Positions 52,201-60,150 of a DNA stretch of 64,000 nt are shown in pieces (the stretch's first letter is position 1; every line of letters starts with the position of its first letter). Origin of the DNA: Brettanomyces bruxellensis (taxonomy: Eukaryota > Ascomycota > Pichiomycetes > Pichiales > Pichiaceae); the NCBI RefSeq assembly GCF_011074885.1, contig NC_054682.1, positions 124,001 through 188,000 on the forward strand, in the 5' to 3' direction. A program made the position numbers and the translations under genes. The notes beneath the pieces are model-generated. The model was not told where the DNA came from. It searched no databases and saw nothing but the letters and a program-made list of their open reading frames with translations.

Positions 52201-52333
52201 TAAGTGGTACAAAATCATGTAACCATTCCTTGTGCCCGGTAAGACTAATTCCCGCTCCTTCATCAATAAGTATAAGATTAGACGAAACTCGGTAAGTTCT
52301 TACCTGACATCGGAACACCTCCCAATAATTCAA
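49205..52333 (-). CDS. Copia Pol, protease-integrase and start of RT
   Basis: This frame is open for 1042 codons and has no usable ATG at its left end (52333 is TTG), as expected for expression by frameshift from gag. The protease lies near residue 24 (LILIDEGAGISLTG; the usual D-S/T-G is D-E-G here). The integrase has an H-H-C-C zinc site (LHLKLGHANTK, HGCARCLRAK) and D,D35E residues in VYTDVCV, LYSDKGTEY and NGVAERLN. A long Ser/Asp-rich linker follows, then the RT start (FKARLVAHGDHQKE). It stops at 49205 through a frameshift. Confidence 0.9.
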   Translation of the reverse strand: MNYWEVFRCQVRTYRVSSNLILIDEGAGISLTGHKEWLHDFVPLTESDNIQSIAYDHSTKNLEGLGRLILNYTGNLLSVDAYYYEGAPTILSEDDINKCPECSTQIYHHDFGTTSQSYSKVLNVGEECIQLIQIDKLWYIPGDYNQFIVGGGQMAINNLHLKLGHANTKLIRDSISHGTISVSKEEKNELKHTADHGCARCLRAKARRADAVEYSRDYYLRPVPFDMVYTDVCVVNLHAKKGDQGYFVTFKDQFTKFTTIYFLAHKNDVTAAVAKYLDWVENQFSEQGYRVHKLYSDKGTEYLNAAMKTLLERKGVEHHTTSGYMSASNGVAERLNLTIMNDTRAMLQAGKVPNAFWKEAASYSIFIRNHLYQKSIDTSPVMALGVKTPLKAKDIHVFGEYCVVTQXPDYLPKLHTRGNEGIYLGFDPNXFGSHVFVPNTPGDLRFGSHVYSRSVSFLKTPMLYVDYCLNHRTLNDDPLMELYDPRFQIFADLESEEAPLSCDEAALLADDQVENDLTLSPAVERTSRIDSSIDTRPATPEDELIDTRPKENISKAGALTTSSLAKEEIEAEPPKVTDDTIVIDTSPGDTQSFHESTDHPGNLSTDESDNDPDWTPDNVSMQDSSSEPEDYSDDDSRELSDDEPQTNQAPDERKDVEGTSLFDLXPGDHSTSGIHYKKLPPEVRVEAKNXGKSLVSQNAGRAKHPKRSRKRREGAQSDKLNKSNGRSTKGGNTTTNGRANFKPTVVSTAKESGDSLQTLNPSDSFGKHVKVGVSDTCKLDAWTEDNQKPKGADPVKAGIEQRKHTEHSVARTITSDDKSAGSQLMPNSSIKQAKHGDKSPQDYPHPPRLDSGKTSSETSSSVAGKKSEVTSSKGNSLPSWQGRNMRSLNRPLTRKRQFHDDGDLDRYDSTVPPIGTGRSRLKAKGRWRYAVKHKKLKVTQVLLSDVHLAVTPSSYKKAISSNDGAAKWKAAIADEFNSHRKHCTWDPKPIITDDPRILSRTVSTGWVFNIKSDGRFKARLVAHGDHQKESTYTLTFSPNTST

Positions 52334-53285
52334 GATCAGATATGACGTTGTGATTATTCAAGTTGAAGTTGTGAACATTTTTCTTCTCGGGTGAGTCCTT
52401 CTTCGATTGACTCTGCCCTTTAGATTGACCGTGCTTCGAAGAATATTGCTTTTGTTTGTTGTGTGTGCCGCTAGAGTCGGTCTGAGAATGGTAAAGACCC
52501 TTCAATAAGTATTTTGGGATCTGAACCTCCTCCCTGTTAGGGACACGTTGGATCTTGACCTCCTTAATGATCCACTCCTTAAATTCAGTTAGTGTAGTAA
52601 CTTGATTGAGTTCGTTTCGATCGTTCTCGCACAACTTAACAACACCTGGTTTCAATGCCTCTAGGATATCATCATCATCGACTTTGTAACCGTCGCTCTT
52701 AATAGCATTAATAAAGTCATCGATTAGATTAAAGTAGTCCAAAAAGGGTTTGGTATAATCTTCATACCGAAGTTTTGCAAGGGCCTTAAGATAAGACTGC
52801 TTGCTATGCTTAATAGTCGAGTGTCGGTCACGTAAAAGATTCAACATCTTTGCTGCGGATGGATACTTGCCGTGAGATTTCCTATAGTAATCTCTCAACA
52901 TAACATAAACAGAGCCATCGTTTGTTTGTTTCAAAGTCTCGTTCGTGAATAACTCCTCTTCGTCAGAGACGGAGTCATATTTCTGTTCTGCAAAGTTAGC
53001 ACAGACCTGCTCATAACCATAGTCCTTTAGAGCACTTCTAAGCTCACTTAAGTAGCGAATGAACACCATAGGACTACATTGTCCATCTTCGTCCCGCAAA
53101 AAATGAATAGCAGGGACAACACTTTCCTTAACCGTCTTTCTGATTTTCTCAGGGTCAAGACGCTTAACAGCGAGATCCTGATGAATCAACTTCAAAGTTT
53201 CATTAGTATTGGTTATAGCCCTAACAAGGCTACGAAGAAGTTCTGATGATTGAGAAGATTCGGTTGAATTGGAAGCTGAGTACAT
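52278..53285 (-). CDS. Copia Gag-like protein
   Basis: The frame is open to 53582, but the first sensible start is ATG 53285 (MYSASNSTESSQSSELLRSL), giving 335 aa. It is the capsid-type protein by position after the 5' LTR. It is helical and charged in the middle (LRDYYRKSHGKYPSAAKMLN; YTKPFLDYFNLIDDFINAI), with a Lys/Ser/Gln-rich nucleic-acid-binding tail and no CCHC zinc knuckle, as in Ty1. It overlaps the pol frame by 56 bp in the +1 relation, with CCG-AGT-T at 52292-52286. Confidence 0.82.
   Translation of the reverse strand: MYSASNSTESSQSSELLRSLVRAITNTNETLKLIHQDLAVKRLDPEKIRKTVKESVVPAIHFLRDEDGQCSPMVFIRYLSELRSALKDYGYEQVCANFAEQKYDSVSDEEELFTNETLKQTNDGSVYVMLRDYYRKSHGKYPSAAKMLNLLRDRHSTIKHSKQSYLKALAKLRYEDYTKPFLDYFNLIDDFINAIKSDGYKVDDDDILEALKPGVVKLCENDRNELNQVTTLTEFKEWIIKEVKIQRVPNREEVQIPKYLLKGLYHSQTDSSGTHNKQKQYSSKHGQSKGQSQSKKDSPEKKNVHNFNLNNHNVISDLELLGGVPMSGKNLPSFV
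52286..52292 (-). promoter_or_regulatory. Candidate +1 ribosomal frameshift heptamer CCG-AGT-T
   Basis: In the gag frame the codons are CCG AGT TTC GTC TAA. Skipping the A gives CCG-GTT-TCG, exactly the pol frame. Ty3 uses GCG-AGU-U with the same A-skip. No CUU-AGG-C (Ty1 type) is seen in the overlap. Other positions in the 56-bp overlap are possible. Confidence 0.5.
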
Positions 53286-53603
53286 GTTGGTAAATTGAAC
53301 AGTAGTGCCTGATAATATTTGCAAGTAGTTGAGAAGATTTTGCAATTGTAAATCTGTGAATTTTAGAGGTATTAGGCTAGATCTTAATCCTAGGTAGCAC
53401 AAAAGTATTATGCAACTAAGAAAAATCCTCTGTCGACCTAAATTGACCAATGAGAAATTTTCCCACACGGTGCAATAAAACCGTATGAAAAATTTGTTAG
53501 TGAAAATTCCCTGGAAAGGGTTAATTCTCGCCGATCCGAAATGAAAGAGTATTTGAAAAACTAATAGTGTCGCGAACCACAATTCTTATGCAAAACTGAG
53601 TAT

Positions 53604-53619
53604 CCTGTCTGTGACGCCA
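53604..53619 (-). other. Candidate primer binding site of the copia element
   Basis: Directly inside the 5' LTR the minus strand reads TGGCGTCACAGACAGG. The TGG would pair with a tRNA 3' CCA. It does not match the usual initiator-tRNA site of Ty1, and I cannot name the primer. Confidence 0.45.
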
Positions 53620-54178
53620 TGTCAGAGTATATAAATCCCGTGTGACATTTGTATCTACTTAATTGCTCACATATCTCTGTGCCGTAGCACTACCGAGCGC
53701 GCAGATGCCCAAGGTTATGAACGGGATTGGCCATATAGTTCGGATATAGAAAAGACTTCTGTTGCATAGAATGACCCCCATAACAAAATAGGGTCCTTAC
53801 GAACACGTTTGTAATCCAGCGAGAACCCGAAGGTTACTCTTGGTTTCAGCTGAAGGTTCACTTCAAGATGGATTTCCTTATAAGAATATGTATTGCAAAT
53901 TACACAATAAAGTCGTCGTCCCTTCTAAGAGACACATAGTATATAAGGAAAAAGTAGTACATACATATAAGAGATATTTTTCCGCAGAAGTGGAATAGGT
54001 CATTCTCAGCCGAAAGTAGATTAGGGAGAAATTTATTTCACAGGAAAAATTTCCCCGCGGATTATTTCTTCTATCTGTCTGAACATTAATTTGATTCACA
54101 TATTATAAATCAAATACCAGTTGAACCTTTATGCGTTATTAACATATGAAACATTATTATAACTCATAGGTTCCGACA
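53620..54178 (-). repeat. Copia LTR, 5' copy relative to the element
   Basis: 559 bp, same as 47280-47838 except for one base that I can see. Confidence 0.95.
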
Positions 54179-54183
54179 GTATT

Positions 54184-54766
54184 AGGTAATCTATTATTAT
54201 ATGTCATTAGATTTATTTGTTTTGAGATCTGAAACTTATTCTAAAATAACGAAGATTTAGAATAATATCTAATAGAGACAATCCTTGGGATAAAATGCAC
54301 TAACTGTGTATGTTAGGGAATCAGCAGAAAAATAATTATGCGCGATCATAATTCTGTTTCTGAGAATTAAATCTTTTTTTTTATTATGTATGATTACCTC
54401 ACTTTATTTTCCTTTTTTATTTTTACTTTACTTTACCTCTTTTTATATAACTTGTTTCTTCTACGAAGGGACGAGACCCGATAGCCTATTTTGCAATACA
54501 ACTAGTTCGACTCCACTTTGATGGTAACAGAGTAAAGGAAGTAAATTCATTTTCTTCTATGGTGATACATACACAATTGTTAGAATGTTAAAGGCATTAA
54601 CATTATCACACAGACCACTTGGTACATTTATATCCACCCACTTAGGTAACCGACCTTACAATTGTCTGAATCTCCCCGACTGCTAGGTTCTTATTAGTTC
54701 TATTAAAGAAGGAGTTTGATAGCTAAAGCCCGGGAGTAACTCATAAGGTCTCTCTTAACTCCGACA
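54184..54766 (-). mobile_element. Solo R-family LTR, part 2
   Basis: This continues the LTR of 47249-47279 after the copia element and ends TCCGACA at 54766, followed by CTTTT (54767-54771), the duplicate of 47244-47248. Total LTR length is 614 bp without the copia element. Confidence 0.93.
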
Positions 54767-54771
54767 CTTTT

Positions 54772-55687
54772 CGTATCCTTTCATATCTCTTATCTCATAG
54801 CTCTCTATGAACTATTATATTTTTTCATTATTCTATCTAATCACTTCTCTTTTCAATCTCCCTTTCTAGAAAAATAACTAAATCATAATCTAACCTTGCC
54901 TCTGTATCAAAGGAGGGCAAGGGCGCATATTTATATTAAATGGAGAATGACACTTCTTCCATTTCTCTTCCAATTTCATACAATAACAAATTATATGCCA
55001 AAAGAGGAATCCATCCTGTTTGGGAACATCACATTATGTGAATTCAGCATAACCCGCGATCATGCAAAAACCTGTTGTTTTGCATATGCAGTCGCCACAC
55101 GAATATTAGTCAGCTTATTCCGATGTAGCTCTTTCTTATTGTCCTTCGGGTCACTATCCTTTCAGTACGCTTTATTTCTTATTCGCGCTTCTCATAAATT
55201 ATTTCGGAAACTATTTATATCTTTCCGTGTTACCTAATCAGGTAAATGAATTCATTAATATTTTATCTGGCTTTAAACCAATATGCGCTTGGTTTGACCC
55301 CTTACAGACTATTTAAGTGTCATGCTTTGGTTTGAACCTAAATTATTTTAGATTATGTAAGTACAAAGTGATTTGTGTGTTTGTTTTGAAGTGTTGAATC
55401 AAACCACTAAAAGATGAAGTATTGTATGTTGTAAAATAATGTTTTTAGAATGTTATGATGTAATTTAAGTAAGTGCGGAAGTAATGTATAATGAAATAAT
55501 CAACTAGTTTGTATTCACTAGGATATAGATAAAAGCACCCCTTTGTATATGTTTATAATTTGAAGTATTAATATATTTATTTTTAATGACTTGTTTTTAT
55601 TTGTTTTATTTGTTTTTCTTATTTTTATCTTCTTGTTATATTTTCTCTTATTCTTATCTCCGTTGTTCTTATTCTTGTCCCTCTTCT
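54772..55687. other. A/T-rich stretch between LTRs, no gene seen
   Basis: This is 916 bp with T-rich and T/C-rich patches and several TTGGTTTGA-like words (near 55295 and 55328). The 113-codon frame at 54896-55237 starts with TTG and has no family resemblance. It could contain older decayed element sequence, but I cannot show it. Confidence 0.45.
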
Positions 55688-56246
55688 TGTCAGAGTATAT
55701 AAATCCCGTGTGACATTTGTATCTGCTTAATTGCTCACATATCTCTGTGCCGTAGCACTACCGAGCGCGCAGATGCCCAAGGTTATGAACGGGATTGGCC
55801 ATATAGTTCGGATATAGAAAAGACTTCTGTTGCATAGAATGACCCCCATAACAAAATAGGGTCCTTACGAACACGTTTGTAATCCAGCGAGAACCCGAAG
55901 GTTACTCTTGGTTTCAGCTGAAGGATCACTTCAAGATGGATTTCCTTATATGAATATGTATTGCAAATTACACAATAAAGTCGTCGTCCCTTCTAAGAGA
56001 CACATAGTATATAAGGAAAAAGTAGTACATACATATAAGAGATATTTTTCCGCAGAAGTGGAATAGGTCATTCTCAGCCGAAAGTAGATTAGGGAGAAAT
56101 TTATTTCACAGGAAAAATTTCCCCGCGAATTATTTCTTATATCTGTCTCAACATTAATTTGATCCACATATTATAAATCAAATATCAGTTGAACCTTTAT
56201 GCGTTATTAACATATAAAACATTATTATAACTCATAGGTTCCGACA
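55688..56246 (-). mobile_element. Solo copia-type LTR (559 bp)
   Basis: It has the same length and ends as the element's LTRs, with about nine differences by eye, so it is an older insertion. A perfect 5-bp target duplication CTTCT lies at 55683-55687 and 56247-56251. Confidence 0.95.
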
Positions 56247-56256
56247 CTTCTTCTTC

Positions 56257-56452
56257 TGTCAAAACAATGTAGCTCTCGAACAATGGAGTTCAAGTAAGTG
56301 AAGATGGTATTGTTATATCATCTGATCAATACGAGAACCACATCTATATAAAGTGAAGATATTCCCTTTTGTCTATCATTATACATACTATCTATTATAT
56401 ACTACAATAAATATCGAAACACTATATAAATCTGGTAACATTAACTTTAACA
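56257..56452 (+). mobile_element. 196-bp LTR-like element, copy A
   Basis: It begins TGTCAAAACA and ends TTTAACA (TG...CA). The 5-bp target duplication TCTTC is at 56252-56256 and 56453-56457. CTATATAAAG near 56345 is a TATA box in this orientation. An inverted copy is at 57410-57605. The size and ends fit a short solo LTR of a third family. No internal region is seen. Confidence 0.85.
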
Positions 56453-56752
56453 TCTTCTGTAAGCTGTTGCTTGTTCTTTCTTATCTTCATCTTGAGTTTT
56501 CTAAAAAGACTAAATACTCATTTAATATTTTCTCGTTTTTCTGCTTAATAAAATATTTGCATCTCGTCGTCCAATTTTAATAAATAATTCGCTCATGTTG
56601 CTTCGCTCATAATATTACGTAACCATTTGGATAACACGTGACTTTTCCTTGTTCGATCCCTCACAGACTAATTAACGTCACCTATTATTGATGACATATT
56701 TTATACGATAAAGTTTTTTTTAATAAAATGATGGTGGATGAAGATTTAAGAT
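56453..56752. other. A/T-rich spacer, no feature seen
   Basis: 300 bp between the 196-bp element and the third R LTR. Only a short T-rich frame lies on the plus strand. Confidence 0.4.
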
Positions 56753-57364
56753 TCTTGGAGTTGAGAGAGACCTTATGATTTACTCCCGGGCTTTAGCTAT
56801 CAAACTCCTTTTTTAATAGAACCCATAAGAACCTAGCAGTCGGGGTGATTCAGACAATTGTAAGGTCGGTTACCTAAGTGGGTGGATATAAATGTACCAA
56901 GTGGTCTGTGTGATAATGTTAATGCCTTTAACATTCCAACAATTGTGTATGTGTCACCATAGAAGAAAATGAATTTACTTCCTTTACTCTGTCACCATCA
57001 AGTGGAGTCGAACTAGTTGTATTGCAAAATAGGCTATCGGGTCTCGTCCCTTTGTAGAAGAAACAAGTTATATAAAAAGAGGTAAAGTAAAGTAAAAATA
57101 AAAAGGAAAATAAAGTGAGGTAATCACACATAATATAAAAGATATCTAATTCCCAGAAACATAATTATGATAGCGCATAATTATTTTTCTGCTGATTCCC
57201 TGACATACACAGTTAGTGCATTTTATCCAGGATTGTCTCTATTAGATATTATTCTAAATCTTCGTTATTTTAGAATAAGTTCAGATCTCAGGACAAATAA
57301 ATCTAATGTCATAAAATATATNATAGATTGCCTAATACTAGGTGATATTCTCATAAATTTGACA
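56753..57364 (+). mobile_element. Solo R-family LTR, degenerate ends
   Basis: It aligns with 247-855 along its length but has decayed termini (TCTTGGAG for TGTCGGAG, TTTGACA for GTCCGACA). The flanks AAGAT/AATAT agree in four of five bases, so the target duplication may have decayed. It contains an undetermined base at 57322. Confidence 0.85.
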
Positions 57365-57409
57365 AATATCATTTCTGGTATGTACTTTAAAATGAGAACA
57401 AACGAATAA

Positions 57410-57605
57410 TGTTAAAGTTAGTGTTGCCAGATTTATATAGTGTTTCGATATTTATTGTAGTATGTAATAAAGAGTACGTATAATGATAGACAAAAGGGAA
57501 TATCTTCACTTTATATAGATGTAGTTCTCGTATTGATCAGATGATATAACAATACCATCTTCACTTACTTGAACTCCATTGTTCGAGAGCTTCATTGTTT
57601 TGACA
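57410..57605 (-). mobile_element. 196-bp LTR-like element, copy B
   Basis: This is the reverse complement of copy A with about eight differences by eye over the same 196 bp. A perfect 5-bp target duplication AATAA lies at 57405-57409 and 57606-57610. Because each copy has its own duplication, the inverted pair arose by two independent insertions. Confidence 0.9.
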
Positions 57606-60150
57606 AATAAAATGAACCTTAGAGGTCTGACTTTCACAAACTGTATCTAATATACATTTGTATCATTTTATATTTATAACTATACGGGCTTTTCATATGA
57701 TTACATGCATATATATTAAAATATACATATATCTATAACTAGATTTTCAGCCATATTCTAAAACAATCTTCATTTACTTATCGGTAAGCAGTAGTACTTA
57801 TGTGAACCGCTTTTTTTAATACATATCCTTTGAGGCAACAAATGCTCTTATTCAATTTATTTGGACGATCCCATTTAGGGCTGTTTGAAATATGCACACT
57901 TGACAAAATCATAAATACGGATGTATCAATACAATAAGCAGGTTCATACTACATGTATGACTTGCATTAACTTTAAGAAATGGTGCTTATACTTTTTTGA
58001 TTTTTTTCATCTTCCTTCAAGAGGGCACACTATTTGAGCTTGCATGATGTAAATTTACAATCAACCGCCACTATAACGACATGTTTTCTGAACGTAACGT
58101 AAACTTCAAGTACAGACAAAGTAAATCAAGTTCAGTGAAAACAAAGACGTAGGCATAAGACTAAAAATAAGGCTGCACAAGCGTCAATTCATGTGTTGAT
58201 TCCTAAGTTATTATTCCAAATTATTACTTCGAAAGGCAACATTAGGGAACAAATTAATTAACATGTAAGAACATTGTGTGCAAGAATTATTATATCCTTA
58301 CAGTATTTGTGGTATCATAATGATGAAATAATTAAAACGATCTGACTAAGTTGTCAAAAATTTAAACCCTTACAAGATAATTCGTCAGATTATGACAAGG
58401 TAAACCTTTTAGAGAAAAAAAAAAACTGCTCAAAGGAACAAGTTCACAGGAATTCTTTAGGGGCAGGCACAAATATAACCAATGATCACATTTGTTAACA
58501 TTTTTTTGGAACAACATAATAGTTCTAAAATTTCTAAGAAGTTGTTGAGATCAGGGAAAATATGGAACAAGGGAACTGTTTTAAGGAGTGGAAAAAATGC
58601 AGAGAAACAATTACATTTTTATAAAGCCATCCGAGCGAAATTTTAAAGAGTATCATTTCTGCTACTTACGTTTGAGGTCTGACGTGTGTATTTTAGTGAA
58701 TGGTACCCAATCCGACACTAAAGCATTTCAGGAAATTAATTAAGCGATCGATATGTTTTTTTTTTATTTCATTACACTTGAATAATATAAAAATTACCAC
58801 TACGATTAAAAGAATCCAAGGACTCTACGGGGTATTTTCACTTTGGTCCTGCCGCTGATTTTGGACGGGAAATCAAAGACAAAAATCTTACGATTATAAA
58901 TAACTTTGTGAAAGTTTATGTACATGGTGATAAGAAATGCAATTATGCAACGGCTAACGGTCACCTATTATTTATGGAAAATATATACAAGCCTGCAATA
59001 TTAGTGCGGAATAAATTGCTAAACTCCGAACGGATAAAGAAGAGAATGCGGGGCGAGCCAAGAAAAATCCAAGAACTTTTTCTTCGTAATAAAAAGCCGA
59101 AATGCTTCTATCATGCCACTCCTCCAAACGGCAAAAATACACTATCCGGATATTTATTACAAATGTACCAATAACATTAGTGCAATATGTCATTTACTTT
59201 ATTGGCGAAGACTACCGAGAGAACGTAATGATAAGAGGTTGTGATCTTTAAATTAAACATAGTATTGGTGCAGGGACTATGCAAAACTTGAACAAGCAAA
59301 AAGGTAAGAGCCCGATGTTTCGTTTGAGGGCGTTTTCCATATTTTGTTAGAACCGTACTTAGTCAGGACGAAGGGGGAAAGAAACTTTTATAAAGGAGAT
59401 TCAAGAAAAATGTAGTGAATCCACAGATATATGAAAAAGGAAACAAATCGATAAGCAGATATATATCTAATCTGTGTGAAAGATTATATACGGTGAATCC
59501 AAGACTCCTGACAACCATCAATGTAATAATTACGTTCTTCGACGGGGCTTGACGTATGTGAAAAAAAAAAGGAGGACGGATGACAATCCCGCCATTAGTT
59601 AAACAACAAAAAAAACAAAGACAAAGCTGCAGATCATTTGTACGGGAATATTTCGAAACCGCTCGGTCTTAACAGACAATTTCATAGCTTTCTTTGTATT
59701 TGCCTCGGCGCCTATTTTGTACGGGGCCCAGACTATATTGTTTTTATTTTTTACTATTGCATTTTCATATACTCCAGCTGACAATTACACGTTGCCTTCA
59801 CGACAGATTAATGTAAGAAGATTCTCGTTTATTAAATCTCAGTAATGGATACTTTTCTTTCTTAGTTGATACTAATAAAGTCATGCGAGCACCAGGACAT
59901 TGCATATTGGTTAGATTTATACACAAAACAGAGAGAAAAACTTGAATAACAGCTTCACAAATTGTGTTTTGGATTTTTGGTATTCACATCTTCGATCTCA
60001 TTTAATACGTTTGAATTTCTATAATAATTAATCATCATCCAGTGCTTTTTTGATCACAAAAATCATTATTGAATACGAACTGCAATATTGACCATCTTCA
60101 TTGACAAGTGAACGCACGTAGACAAAAAATAGTCTCTTTATTTGAAAGTC
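57606..60150. other. Long gene-free region upstream of the YOR1-like gene
   Basis: This is 2.5 kb of A/T-rich DNA with homopolymer A and T runs. Candidate frames (58908-59174, 59599-59784) start with non-ATG codons or lack any family resemblance. I looked for perfect pleiotropic-drug-response sites (TCCGCGGA, TCCGTGGA, TCCACGGA) and found none. No LTR copy is recognised. Confidence 0.45.

Larger units (their letters stand above)
47280..54178 (-). mobile_element. Full-length Ty1/copia LTR retrotransposon (6899 bp)
   Basis: Two 559-bp LTRs (47280-47838 and 53620-54178) differ by one base that I can see (A47716 against C54056), so the insertion is recent. A 5-bp target duplication GTATT flanks it (47275-47279, 54179-54183). 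On the minus strand the order is gag, protease, integrase, reverse transcriptase, RNase H, which defines the copia (Ty1) type rather than gypsy. Pol is broken by one frameshift near 49210 and has several undetermined bases, possibly from merged repeat reads. It is inserted inside a solo R LTR. Confidence 0.96.

Noticed and set aside
54896..55237. 113-codon ORF between LTRs
   Set aside because: It begins with TTG, has no family resemblance and has low-complexity composition.
47538..56167. Recurring 73-codon minus-strand ORF in three places (47538, 53878, 55946)
   Set aside because: All lie in copies of the same 559-bp LTR; recurrence reflects repeat identity, not selection on a protein.
47280..57605. 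CRISPR array or prophage-like repeat cluster
   Set aside because: Repeats are eukaryotic LTRs with 5-bp target duplications; no short regularly spaced repeats occur.
58908..59174. 88-codon ORF upstream of YOR1
   Set aside because: The start codon is GTG; from the first ATG only about 66 codons remain, with no recognisable motif.
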